Source: Reticulitermes lucifugus
Lineage: Eukaryota > Arthropoda > Insecta > Blattodea > Rhinotermitidae
Assembly (NCBI GenBank): GCA_026260175.1
Contig: JAKCWW010000702.1
Location: 61,506-82,618 of the forward strand
Reading direction: 5' to 3'
DNA: 21,113 bases
Shown here: positions 9,351 to 19,439 of the stretch, piece after piece
Position numbering within the stretch: position 1 is the first letter of the stretch
Layout: each line of letters opens with the position of its first letter
Translations under genes and position numbers: made by a program
Notes under the pieces: model-generated
Told to the model about the DNA's origin: nothing
The model's database searches: none
What the model saw: the letters and a program-made list of their open reading frames with translations, nothing else

Positions 9351-9862
9351 CATATTTCAACAAGTCCTCCATGGTTCTGGGTCCAGGTATTCTTTTGAAC
9401 ATCGGTAATCCTCAAGGTCAATACGTCATATTTTAACTTCGTTTGCTTACAAGCTATGTAATGGATGTGGATAGCACTACCAAGATTCGATTCTTCGCAA
9501 CCTTTATGCGGCTGTTTTGCGTTCCTGCACGAAGTGCACGAAACGAATGCATATATGCCTATTCATTAATGCTTTGAAGCTCAGTTGCTACTTTATGTAC
9601 GTACCACCAATTTTGACACTCACAAATTCTACCTTCTGCCCGAACAGTGCAGTGATACGTTTTGTATGGATATCAAAAGAAAGAGGGATTATTTCGCTCT
9701 ACAGCACTAACTGATAGATTTTCATAATACAGGCATAGAATGTCTACTACGCAATTCGAACCGAATTTTTAAATTGATTCAGGTTAATGAGTCTTTAAAG
9801 GGTTAGCCTCCTCAGTGAAGAATGTGTTCCTCAGACACGTTGGTAATCACCAGTCATTTTAC
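9351..9862. other. Unassigned DNA
   Basis: No coding signal, RNA gene or repeat was recognised between the retrotransposon tail and the SINE target duplication. Confidence 0.5.
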
Positions 9863-9870
9863 ACCCAATC

Positions 9871-10155
9871 CTAAAGAGGTAACATTCACCCATATCCTGC
9901 TATGAAGGCAAAGAGGGGAAGTAGATGTATAGCTCTACTTTTTCTTGAACTTCGGTGCTAGATGCGGGTGGGTGGGTAACGCCACACCCGGGCCGCTTTT
10001 CCCCGGAAATGACCCGGTACCCATTGTATAGGAGGCTGGGTGGGCCCCAGGGCCTTTCTGGAAGGGTTCAGAAAATCTCGCCCCTACCGGGATTGGATCT
10101 CCGGACCTTCCATCTCGTAGCGAGTCGCTATAACGACTACGCTATCCCGGCTATT
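9871..10155 (-). mobile_element. tRNA-derived SINE with 8-bp target duplication
   Basis: Read on the minus strand the element starts at 10155 with AATAGCCGGGATAGCGTAGTCG. Box A-like TAGCGTAGTCGTTATAGCG falls at about 10145-10127 and box B-like AGATCCAATCC at about 10099-10089. A GC-rich body with a proline-codon-like CCGGG pattern follows, then a tail ending GTTACCTCTTTAG. Perfect direct repeats ACCCAATC flank it at 9863-9870 and 10156-10163 and fit a target-site duplication, giving a body of 285 bp. An open frame of 70 codons at 9955-10167 on the plus strand is only the reverse of this element. Similar body sequence is, as far as I recall, very common in cockroach and termite genomes. Confidence 0.75.
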
Positions 10156-10169
10156 ACCCAATCATAATC

Positions 10170-10202
<33 letters not shown>
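10170..10202. repeat. Perfect (AAT)11 microsatellite
   Basis: Eleven uninterrupted AAT units start 7 bases after the SINE target duplication, next to the 5' end of the minus-strand SINE. Confidence 0.95.
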
Positions 10203-11398
10203 TTTGTGCTTATCGTATAGACACCCATAAAGAAGCTTTGGTTGGAATTAATAATTTATAGGCAAGTAAATTCTTCTAAATAGCTAAATAGCTGCGAAAT
10301 TTTGTCGTATAAGCTGTCCTCCACAACGTACCTTGCAATATCTGCACCTAGTCCCAAGATATATCTAATATCCTCTCTCCGAATACATAACATTCTACTG
10401 CCGTTACTCCAAATGTATTCTCTGCACGATTTCTTAGATGGGGAGTGGCCCATCGTAAGGTGTCTACGTACGCAGCGCACCACAGCAGGCACACCCATTG
10501 TGCAGGTTGGATATTACACATGTGTGCGTGGAACATACAACATATGGACACTGGAGTAGCAAGTTTCTTGTGGGGCTAGAGCAGCTTAAGACTTTGGGCT
10601 CTCCTACCTGTCGATACCCCCACAATACGTCCTTAATTTCTGTTAGAATTCGTCTTTATGATTGAGATTAAGATCGTACTTTGAAAAGTTTAATAATATT
10701 CACAATTAAATTTGGTTTCCTGAAGGCAGACAGAAACCCACTGAGATTCGGTGTTTTTGTTCATCTACGATCAGCCCCGATATCTTTTCAGGAGTGGAAA
10801 TTATCCTTAAAATTTTGTTTGATGATGATTGAGCGAGATTTGTGCGGTGAGTTGAATCACTTCACTAGGTTAAAGCTCGTAACATGGACCATAGTTATTG
10901 TGTTTAGGCTTTGTTCGTGACTAAGTTAACCTACTTAGCCAGCATTATACGGAACCTTCAGCTTCCTCTATTGTGTTCAGTGTACTGTGCTGTGAATTCA
11001 GTGTTACAGTTTCTCATACATCAAAAAGTTTTTTCTACTGCAACATCTAATTATGAAACTCATGAACTGTAACTTAGGAATGAATGACGTTCTGTAAGCA
11101 GAACTTATAAAAGGAGCACTCTCACCCAAGACATCTAGCACTTCTTGTCGCTAAGGTGCTTTGCTTTTTCGTCTACTCTAATTTTATAAGAATTCTAACC
11201 ATCTAACAAAGTAGTTATTACATGCACTGCATTCTTAATGTTAAAATCCTGCACTGTGCTCACAGATTTTATTTTGTGCCTTGTTGGGCTCTGAACAAAG
11301 GAGTGGTTCTTTTCTAAACAGCATAATATAGTTACTTTCTGTAACGGGTACGTGATGGCTGTGTGTGAAGTGAGAATCTACTTTTAGTATTGTTACAT
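10203..11398. other. Intergenic DNA with overlapping but unconvincing open frames
   Basis: Overlapping frames of 67-85 codons occur on both strands in 10256-10559 and one of 79 codons at 10681-10920. None shows a domain, signal peptide or family resemblance, and having three competing frames over the same bases argues for chance or a decayed repeat. Confidence 0.5.
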
Positions 11399-11480
11399 CA
11401 GTGTTTCCCAAACTTTTTCGCTCGCGGATCCCTTTTGGCTTCGAAAAATAACCACGGTTCCTCACAGCCTTGCTCACGTA
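11399..11480 (+). mobile_element. hAT-like transposon left end
   Basis: CAGTGTTTCCCAAAC starts at 11399, followed by a T-run and CGCGGATCCCTTTTGG. The start shares the pattern CAGnGnTTCCCAAAC with the inverted end at 186-172, but the inner sequence differs. An 8-bp target candidate, TGTTACAT, precedes it at 11391-11398. I find no matching right terminus downstream, so this is a solo or deleted end. Confidence 0.5.
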
Positions 11481-12788
11481 AAAAAATAATGTCCGGATGA
11501 CAGGTAACCGAAATTAAAAATTTATGTCTCAGAACTGATGTTATATAGCTATAGTTATATATGGTTTGCGTGATTTCACCTTAATTAAACTGATTGTCGC
11601 TCGCTTCGTGGGTACAGGGGGGTTCTTAATTAGATATTCTAAACGGTCATACGAAATAAACACATCGCCAATTAAAGAAGTTCCGTGATGATTTTTAACA
11701 AAACATTATTCTTTTAATTAAAAAATAAGTCAAATTTAAAGCAGCCATTATAAAAGATACTTAAGAAAAGTCAAAACTTCTGCAATCGCAGGGCATCAAA
11801 TAAAACTGTGGATAATTAGGCACGCCACTCCCACTATTAGAAATCCAGCGTCTGGACGGGCTAAGACTAGGTGTGTGGCCACCGTAATTGGTCACGAGTA
11901 GCGTGAAGTATCCCATGTAGCTGAACACAATATAAACGTGTTCAGGAGCTGTGAATTCTATTCTTCGGCAGTAGACATGTTTGAGTGACGTGTTTTAGAA
12001 TCCGATAAATGTTATTTCAATCCCAGTTCCATTTCTGTAGATGGTAAAAAGGATCCCAAATTGATTTTTCATATGATGGTAGAGATTGCTTACCAGAAAC
12101 ACTCTTAGGTCATCACTCATCTAGACAGTAACCGGACATTTTTGCACAACACTGCTAAGAATATGATAGGCCTGTATATGTGTAACACCGTCTTTAACTT
12201 TAAAAATCTCTGCCTCTTGCACACAGATTATGTTTATTATGGTTATTCACATATTAGACTTGAAATAGTAAGAAATCCAAGATTTATTTAAGTGTGTGAC
12301 CACGGAACAAAATTTTGTAATTGAGACAAAAGAATTGTGACTTCTTATCAAGATTCGCAGATGGAAAAAGATTTAATTGTAGAGGCTTTCTGGATCTTCT
12401 CCCATTAGAAGGTGTATGACAGCTATCCTTTTTCCAGTGTTTGACTTGAATCCTATATTTCATTTTCTTTTCAAAATATTCTGAATTTTCTCCTTACCGG
12501 CATGACAAGAAGGAACGGAAATGTTCATGCTACATCAAATAAAATTAATGACCTACTCGTATATATAGGCTGGCCCTGTTGCGACTCTTATCCTCATATC
12601 TCATGATCACCACTGGTCAAACAAGTGAACATATACTTACCTTAAACTTGACTTACGTACTCAGTCTTAAGCCATAGCACCCTTTTACCCATTCAGTTTC
12701 TTTTGGCAGGTTCATTGACTCTTTCTTGTCGCAGATAGAATATTATTTACTGCCTTCAGGCAGAGCAATGTCAACTATCAAGGTAAGA
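11481..12788. other. AT-rich intergenic DNA, no gene seen
   Basis: No open frame of interest was found. A small hairpin, TCCAG-CGT-CTGGA, near 11848 is too short to interpret. Confidence 0.5.
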
Positions 12789-12832
12789 TTTAAGATTTTC
12801 ATGGAGGTGAATTGTAAGGCTGTTTTCTTCTA
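12789..12832 (+). repeat. Head fragment of a dispersed repeat family
   Basis: TTTAAGATTTTCATGGAGGTGA at 12789-12810 matches TTTGAGATTTTCACGGAGGTGA at 21037-21058 at 20 of 22 bases. It continues into a TGTTTTCTTCTAG phrase at 12821-12833, comparable to the GTGGTCTTCTGGG of the copy at 18111. Only the first 45 bases are recognisable. Confidence 0.5.
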
Positions 12833-13230
12833 GTTAACGAAGTTTTATAGCCTTTTATAAACTACCATTTTTTCGGAGGAATGTATTATCCCTTTATTCA
12901 GGATGTGAGACGCATATGGAAGATGCCTATGCCTCCTATAAGCTAGCAACTACTTACGGAATTATATTTTGTTTTAAGTCAGAAATCGCAATCCGCCTTC
13001 TACCCTCAGATTTAAAAAAGAGCGATGTTATTTACATATTTCCATAACGTATACATTCATTTCTTCCCCTAAAACTACGTGATATATCGGCCGCCTGAAA
13101 TACATTTAATAGTCCTACAGACATTTTCGATGTTTTGTAAGTTTATTGTATTCCGAAATATCGTATAGTTTTATCTTTACGCATGCGAGAATGACGCGAA
13201 AAGAGAGACAGAGAGGCGAGGAATGAGAGA
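12833..13230. other. Unassigned DNA
   Basis: No gene or repeat was recognised. A purine-rich GAGAGACAGAGAGGCGAGG stretch at 13203-13221 lies just before the SINE target duplication. Confidence 0.5.
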
Positions 13231-13247
13231 CGACTGTTCTGTACATT

Positions 13248-13500
13248 TTTGTTTCCATGACGCAACAGCCCCTAGTGGGCCAGGGCCTCCTCATTATCGA
13301 AGCTTGACAACCACACGCAGACCCATCACACCCGGTAAGACTTCTCTGGACGAGTGATCAGCCCGTCGCGGAGAACTCTACCTGACAACACACAACAATC
13401 ACAAGAGACAGACATCCATACCCCCGGCGGTATTCGAACCCACAATCCCAGCAAGCAAACGGCCTCAGGCCGACGCCTTATACTGCGCGGCCACTGGGAT
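13248..13500 (-). mobile_element. tRNA-derived SINE (second family) with imperfect 17-bp target duplication
   Basis: The minus strand starts at 13500 with ATCCCAGTGGCCGCGCAGT. Box A-like GCGCAGTATAAGGCGTCGG lies at about 13488-13470 and a near-perfect box B, GGTTCGAATACC, at 13440-13429. The body runs to an A-rich tail, GGAAACAAAAA, at 13258-13248. Flanks CGACTGTTCTGTACATT (13231-13247) and CGGCTGTTCTCTATATT (13501-13517) agree at 14 of 17 bases, as expected of an old target duplication. The 253-bp body is complete. The 102-codon minus frame over it, containing LWVRIPPGVW, is a SINE translation and not a gene; such peptides contaminate arthropod protein predictions. Confidence 0.8.
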
Positions 13501-13517
13501 CGGCTGTTCTCTATATT

Positions 13518-15690
13518 CATTTCGCGAATTGTGTTGTCCAGCACATGAATAGTTCTCACTAAGCAGATCATGCATGTGGTTTTTCTGTTTCCTACTGCGC
13601 ACCTAATAGACAACACCAAAAGATTATATGACATTTACTCCTTATCCTGATCGGCATGTATGGTACGTATTGCGACAGCTTGACTAGAAGCACTACGCTC
13701 CTCCAGAACCTACATAATTATTTATATTCGACACGGCGATATATCCAGTAAGACCTGAATCTACAGCAGGCATTAGATACGTGGCAGAAGATGTCATGGA
13801 ATTTTAATAACAACAGATATTTATATCGAAGTCTGTTCTCAAGGATTCTGATAACAGTATATCGCACTTAGTCCTTCGAAGTGTCTAGACTTCGGCCATC
13901 CTCTCGTTTTAAAAAATAACACATTTGTGGAAATGCGTTTTTCCGTTCTCACGTGATAGTGTGGGGTTATACCTACAGAGTTGGGTTCCGGAGAGTTTCT
14001 TAATAGCTGGACAAAGCAACGTCTTTGGATGACCCCTGTATACGCTCCTAGGATTGCGTTTTTAGTAGAAGATAGTACAAAAATGCAACGAAATTGTAGG
14101 AATAATCATGAAGACCTTGTGGGCCTAACTGAATAGGTGCCTCCTCACACTTTGGCCTAAGAACTGAAGCAGAACCAATTCGCGAAAGGCGAACAATGGA
14201 CAAAGTCTAGTAATGCTGAACAATTCCATTCAGAATAAATCGTACGTTTGATGTCTAAATTAAACCTGTTAAAATATCACCAAATACATCAGTCAGTTTT
14301 CAAATTTAAAAACAAAGCGTGAAAATATATTTTCCTTTGTAAACCTTCGTTCCCTAAAAATTTGAAAGTAATACCAATTATGAGATTTGAAGATCTCTCA
14401 GCCCTGTATATGAATTTTATTCTCATCTATTGCTTAATTCATGTAGCCTTTTAAAAATTTACCGAAGTTTCGAAGAAACCTACCATTCCAAAACATTGGT
14501 ATATTATAGCAGAGTATGTAGAAGTCACACCACTGAAGACCTTATTCTTCCTGTTATAATTCTGCGCCAAAATAACAAAATCAGAGCTGAGCAGTATAGT
14601 GCTTGGAATTTTATATCCTATTAATCAGTACACTGCCGAAAATATGATGGGTACCTAAGTCATAAATTAGAGATAACACAACGAGAATTTACCAAACACT
14701 TGCTGCGTCAACCAAGGAAATTGCCAGGAATAAGAAAAACACATAAGTTTACTTTCGATTATTGGCTCTCGCCTTGTGCTAGGAGACTTGCAAAACAAAA
14801 CAACCTACACGGAAATGAACTATAAATTCGAACTAGAATGTTTAGAGTCTATACGAGATAATTAAATAGTAAATTTCTCTTTCCATATGAGCCTGAAGCA
14901 GGTCCGGTCTTGGTTTGACGCCGAGTTTTCTGTACGTGATCAGTTAATATCAACACATCGCACACCGATATGACACACACAGACATACACACATACATCG
15001 AGTCCTCTACTTTCACCGTCGTTCAGCATGACCGAATTCGGAGAGAAAACAATCCGTTTCTCTTTAGTGACAGTTGGAAAACAAATATGTCTCACACGTA
15101 CAGGCCTGCGCTGTGACGTGGCGATAGGGAAAATTATTGGTAATTTAATTTAAATTAGGAAGAAGCACTTGAAAGTATGCAACAGTGTATAACACTCCTG
15201 TGAATGACTTGTACGCGATTTTGCGTATATCTCTCTGGCCGTAGTGCTGACTATTTCAGTCGAATATTGCAGTGGTTGTTCGGTTATTTCTTGTCTAATC
15301 TCACTGCGTGATCTGCAAACGTTTGTCTTTACATACCTTTAAATAGTTCTAATATGGATAACACTTTTAGTTAAAAGGATGTAGACTAAAATAAGTTCTG
15401 TATATTGTGTTATATTCAAATGTTTTTACTATTAGTGTTTTTGAGAAAATCTGTGAAGTATGATGTAAAATTAGGACTCACAGCGGGCCAAAAATAAAAT
15501 ACTTTTGACAACTTTTCACATAAGCATACAACACCAAATTTGATCATAATTAATACTGTAGCTTTAGCTGCGGAACCTGTGAAAGAAAATCTCCCCATCA
15601 GTAGTCACTATTATGTTCTTTCGGACTCATAGATGAATGCAAAGATTCATATGGCTAGTAACAAAGCTTGCTACGTGACACTATCCCGAA
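13518..15690. other. AT-rich intergenic DNA, no gene seen
   Basis: No frame above 64 codons exists before about 15630, and no mobile element was recognised. A CA-rich tract (ACACACACAGACATACACAC) lies at 14973-14992. Confidence 0.5.
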
Positions 15691-15699
15691 TCAGTTCCA

Positions 15700-15880
15700 T
15701 CAATCTCCTATCTTCTCAACCCATTTTCCTAACATTGTCTTCCCGTCGTGTTCAAGTTCTTCCAAGTGTCTTTTTCTTAAGGGGTTTATCCACAAAAATT
15801 GTGTATGCACCCTATCCACATGCCGAATCCATCCTAGCCGTACATGTTTCAGAATCCAATGAACGATAACTGACGTGTAG
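15700..15880 (-). mobile_element. Decayed non-LTR retrotransposon ORF2 C-terminal fragment
   Basis: The minus-strand frame at 15700-15948 contains LKHVRLGWIRHVDRV followed by a Lys/Arg-rich stretch. This resembles the (L)RWxGHVxRM-x-GRPRxRW ending found downstream of reverse transcriptase in insect non-LTR elements. A neighbouring frame, near 15735-15680, continues with RLMELIRDSVTWQALLLA, comparable to the WxxLAQDRxxWRALV ending, so a frameshift lies between them. It shows no close base match to the two plus-strand remnants, so it is probably another family. Confidence 0.45.
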
Positions 15881-15890
15881 AAGTCGCATA

Positions 15891-16035
15891 CGAGTGAACG
15901 AAAAATGCAGGCCAAACCTACAGAACGTGAGTCTTCACCTAAATACAATTAAAAATTGTTTTATGAACATAGGCCTTCTGAAGCAAGGTTTCCGAGTTAC
16001 GGCCTCCTGACGATTAAAAAGAATGCTCAGTGTCT
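15891..16035. repeat. Left long terminal inverted repeat of the Tc1/mariner-like element
   Basis: About 145 bp, imperfectly complementary to 16470-16619. The transposase stop codon (16028-16030 on the minus strand) falls inside it, so the repeat overlaps the end of the coding region. Confidence 0.75.
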
Positions 16036-16420
16036 ACTGTGAGCTTCAGCGCAAGACGTTGCTTTTCTATACAGTGATTGCATGACACGCTGGAAAATTC
16101 CAGGTGTTGCACGAATCATCTCAGTCAATTCTGTATTCGTTGTTGCAAGTCCTGGAATTCAGTGATTTCTGTAGCACAAACAGTAGACTGCAGATGTCTC
16201 CAGAGATAAAAATCTAAGGAACTTAAATCAGAGGAACAAGCAGACCATGTTGGTGGTCTACCCCATCCTATCCATTGTTCCAGAAACATGCTGTTCAAGA
16301 ATTCCCGAACTGCAAGAAGAAAACGTGGTGGAGAACAGATCCACATTTTGCAACAGCTCTGGAAGGAAATTTCGTAGGAAATGGTGGTAAACAGCCCCAG
16401 TCAGGCGTGGTGGAATAAAG
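16028..16420 (-). pseudogene. Transposase C-terminal fragment (DDE/D superfamily), frameshifted
   Basis: The minus-strand translation reads in three frames, one after another: RLTGAVYHHFLRNFLPELLQ at about 16410-16350; LLAVREFLNSMFLEQWIGWG and DLSSLDFYLWRHL within 16346-16125; and ELTEMIRATPGIFQRVMQSL ending in a stop at 16028. This is the second half of the catalytic domain of insect mariner-like transposases that carry the SPDLxPLDFFLWG motif. The aspartate of SLDF fits the third catalytic acid. The second acid, normally in an HDGAPPH-like motif, is lost (ICSPPRF). At least two frameshifts and no N-terminal half make it non-functional. Confidence 0.75.
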
Positions 16421-16469
16421 GGGGTCCCAAAACTCTGTCTCCTGCAATGCCTGAATGGAAACTCAAGAT

Positions 16470-16619
16470 GGACACTCTGAGCATTTTATTTACTTTTCAG
16501 GAGGCCCTAAGTCGGAAACCATACTTCAGAAGGCCCATGTTCATGTGATATTCCTTGTCTTGTATTGTGGTGTAGATTCGCCTTCTGTAGGTTTGACCGT
16601 GCATTTTTCGTTCATCCTG
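16470..16619. repeat. Right long terminal inverted repeat of the Tc1/mariner-like element
   Basis: About 150 bp. Its reverse complement starts CAGGATGAACGAAAAATGCA next to the TA at 16620-16621. Confidence 0.75.
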
Positions 16620-16621
16620 TA

Positions 16622-17100
16622 GTTGATTATGTAATATCTAAAATAACTCACATTCTTAGATCCAGATATCTTCCTTTTCACTTTGTTTTTCACATTAGTC
16701 ATGCACAGTAAGAAACAAAGTTTGCACCAATACGCAACTGTTAATAAACTTCTTTTCTTCTTATAGCAATATATATTGGAATGAGACGGGTGTATCATGT
16801 AGTTTGCAGGAGAGATACAAGTTTCTGCAAAATATTTGGCTGATAAAACCTGAAGGGAAATTCCTCTCGGAAAACGTAAGCATGTATAGGAGGGTAATAT
16901 TAAAATCTTAAAGAAATGGGAAGATAGGGGGCTGCAGCATATGTCTCAGAATAAGGTCAATTGGTGGGATCTTATGAATAGGATAATAGAATTTGCCTTC
17001 CGTAAATAGCGTACATTTTTTAGCTTATCAAAGAAAACAATTCATAGGTTTGGTGAGTCAGTTGTAAGAAGATATTTGTTTTAATTCAGGTCTCTCTGTA
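16622..17100. other. Unassigned DNA
   Basis: An 85-codon minus frame at 16541-16798 straddles the transposon border and has no recognisable family. Nothing else is supported. Confidence 0.5.
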
Positions 17101-17215
17101 ATATTTAAGACGTTTATGGCGATGGATCTGAAGATCATGTGCTCCTGGGAAATGATGCAGTGCATATTGGTAAATAGGTACCAATGTTTCGGAGGAAGCT
17201 GCCAACTGACTCGCC
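17101..17215 (+). repeat. Dispersed repeat copy (FWD...GG family)
   Basis: Starts ATATTTAAGACGTTTATGG, then TCCTGGGAAATGATGCAGTG at 17143 and GGTAAATAGGTACCAATG at 17169, ending TTTCGGAGGAAG at 17187-17198. It aligns with 18103-18171: both carry TTGGTA...GGTACnAnnGTTtcGGAGGAA after a TCYTGGGA phrase. In translation it gives NRYQCFGG, like a widespread insect repeat I recall as FWDVTPCSLVDRYQRFGG. Its biological class is unknown to me. Confidence 0.5.
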
Positions 17216-18084
17216 AGGCCTCTTCTGCCCTGCTACTAGAGGCAGGATTTTCTGTCTAAACTTTCGTAGTAATTACCAAATTAAACAACGTCACATCCTA
17301 TAAGACAGTAATCTTCTTGTCTCCTGGTTTGCTATTGCATTTCACCGTGCATTTAACTGGCGTGTTACCTACTAATTATGACTAATTTACAGGCTTTCTG
17401 TTGAGAGATTTAACGGTCAAGTGAATGGCCATAATTACCTTCGCTGGCCTTGTCCTGAATAACTGCTACCTCCAGTTTAGCCTGCACTGCAACAAGTTTC
17501 TGCTTTTCGGTCACCGAGTCTTGCTGTAGCAAACCTGGAAGAGGTTACGTTAACTCAGTAGAAGGCGATCTGCTTCAGCAACTGGCTTTTATTTAAGAAA
17601 TTCCTGAGCTTAAGGAATTAGACGGTTGAATTCCGTCAGCATTTGTATACATATTTTATTTAATATCAGTTTTGCTGTTTTCCTCCTATAAACGCATAGG
17701 TAAACTAAAAAGCCCTTTTTTTAAAATTACAGACTAATATTCATTGCCTTTACGTACATGTCCCCTCAATTTCCATATCCCGATGAAATTAACCGAAACA
17801 TATGAGTTTAAATGTGAAAAATATGGACCCTTAGACAGATCTATTCTCTGTCAGTGACTGAGAATATCTATTTCTTAAGGATCCACCAGATTAGGTGCGT
17901 TCCTTTATCTGAAGACGGAAGCACAGCCGGCTTCCGAAACATAGTGATACATTGACGATGGACAAGACAAAAGAAAGAAGATTACTTCAGTAAGTAAAAT
18001 ACCGTTTTCAGAGCCGCAGAGTCGAAACCTTACGCTCCCCCCCNTTACCTTGAAAAATTAATTTTCCTACTGTAAGAATCCTGA
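17216..18084. other. Unassigned DNA with a short repeat phrase and one ambiguous base
   Basis: No gene was recognised. CTGAAGACGGAAGCA at 17901-17915 and GCTTCCGAAAC at 17930-17940 match, in opposite orientation, a phrase at about 19515-19480 and probably belong to a shared repeat. Position 18044 is N, directly after a run of seven C, and looks like an unresolved homopolymer in the assembly. Confidence 0.5.
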
Positions 18085-18200
18085 TTATCACTGCGGTGAA
18101 GTTCATTGTTGTGGTCTTCTGGGATATGATACTATATACCCTGGTATGTTGGTACAAGCGTTCTGGAGGAAAACACTTCTTCCATTTTCAACATATGAAG
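18085..18200 (+). repeat. Dispersed repeat copy (FWD...GG family)
   Basis: ATCACTGCGGTGAAG leads into GTGGTCTTCTGGGATATGAT at 18111-18130, then GGTATGTTGGTACAAG and GTTCTGGAGGAA at 18160-18171. The plus-strand frame 18096-18410 begins MKFIVVVFWDMILYTLVCWY; this 104-codon frame is the translated repeat plus flank and not a likely host gene. Confidence 0.55.
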
Positions 18201-18410
18201 ACAAACCTCCAAAACTACACGGTTTTATTAGCCAGAAGACAAAAATATGAATCAACTATTATCCTTTGTACAAATAACAGACTTGTAACACTCATGAGTT
18301 CACGATTCGGAATATTGGAGGCTGTAGAATATAGTCATATGGTCAGGACGCATGACGTCGGGTCGCTTTCTATTGTTAATTTGTTCAACTGCGTTGCAGC
18401 AGTTCGCTAA

Positions 18411-19198
18411 TACTAGCAAAGCAGTGGTTTGTTTTGTAACATTGATCAGGCAGCACCTTCAGCAAAATAGCTGAATTTAGAACTGGGTCTTTTAGCAAAA
18501 CTTTAGACAAGTAGTCCAGTTCGTGGACATTCTTGTCATTATGAAACATTAATCATTAACTTTTGAAGCCCAATATAATTTGCTTTCTGCCTATTTGGCT
18601 TTTAAAGTACTGACTAGACCACGATCAGCGTAAAGCCTTCTGAATAATAAAAATATGTAATTGGACATTTATATTAACAATAAGTTTTCAAAGTATCAAT
18701 TTTCATCCAATAAAAAAATAAGATATAACCATGGCAACACGTTCGAAAATGTTACGTAATGTCGAGTTGGAGAGTAGTCATAAATTATAAATTGAGAGAA
18801 AATGAAGCGAAAGTACTTGGAGCGAATTATTGTCCCAGAATTTCAATGGAAAACTTAATAAAAGCATTACAGATAGCAAAATTCAACCTTCTTCAAGCAT
18901 TAAACCATGTGCCTCTTGAATAAAAATGAATATTAGGAGGTGATTGAAGTTATCTATTTTAATCCTGGCAGTACTGAAAAAACCTATGAATAACTGCATA
19001 CGAGATAGTTAAACCGGAACACAAGATGGCAGCAGGACTTGTTTAGAAGGAAATTAATAAGAAACTACTAAGTCGTCTGCTTCCTCTAGGCCGAAAAGAG
19101 TAATAAATGAACTCGCACCTGAGTGGAAACCATACAAGGCTCCCGGAAGTAGAGCGTGTTGACGGAAATAAATGAAAACAGAGAATCTGGAGCTTTGC
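18411..19198. other. AT-rich intergenic DNA, no gene seen
   Basis: No open frame, repeat or transposon terminus was recognised. Confidence 0.55.
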
Positions 19199-19199
19199 A

Positions 19200-19254
19200 A
19201 CAGGCTATCGACCCAATGTGAGCCAGATGTAGTACCGATGTGCTAACCTACCCT
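19200..19254 (-). mobile_element. Possible remnant of a tRNA-like SINE head
   Basis: On the minus strand GGTAGGTTAGCACATCGG (about 19252-19235) resembles box A, and GGGTCGATAGCC (about 19216-19205) resembles box B. Spacing is shorter than usual and no body or target duplication was found, so this may be chance. Confidence 0.25.
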
Positions 19255-19439
19255 CTTTATACGTTCGTGACATGAACAACGATAGACATACACAGTTACC
19301 TCTGTAGAATATTATATTTTGTTATTTCTGGTTTATGGCACTGTGTATTCTGGTAATTGTTTATAAACACTCCGAAAAAAATGTTGCCTCCATTTGCAGG
19401 ATAAAACCATAAAGAATGAGGCATTACGTTTTTCCAAAA

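Larger units (their letters stand above)
15891..16619 (-). mobile_element. Tc1/mariner-superfamily deletion derivative with long inverted repeats
   Basis: The element is bounded by TA at 15889-15890 and TA at 16620-16621, as expected of Tc1/mariner insertion. Left TIR 15891-16035 and right TIR 16470-16619 are inverted copies. Outer parts share GAACGAAAAATGCA and CAAACCTACAGAA; inner parts share GGCCTTCTGAAG, GGTTTCCGA, GGCCTCCTGA and ATGCTCAG. At 15966-16008 the match is 38 of 43 bases. At 729 bp it is shorter than a full transposase gene and keeps only the C-terminal transposase region, so it is a non-autonomous internal deletion. Confidence 0.8.

Noticed and set aside
9955..10167. 70-codon plus-strand frame
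   Set aside because: It is the reverse of the SINE at 9871-10155 and includes its borders.
10256..10559. Three overlapping frames of 67-85 codons
   Set aside because: Mutually overlapping on both strands, with no family resemblance, signal peptide or codon bias to choose one.
13425..13495. A functional tRNA gene
   Set aside because: Box A and B are recognisable, but I could not form a clean acceptor stem and cloverleaf, and the sequence continues into a SINE body with an A-rich tail and target duplication.
13326..13634. 102-codon minus-strand frame
   Set aside because: It is mostly the translation of the SINE at 13248-13500 and crosses its target duplication.
18037..18044. Run of seven C followed by N as a biological signal
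   Set aside because: Most simply an unresolved homopolymer in the assembly.
18096..18410. 104-codon plus-strand frame as a host gene
   Set aside because: Its first third aligns with the dispersed repeat copy at 17143-17200; the rest has no domain.
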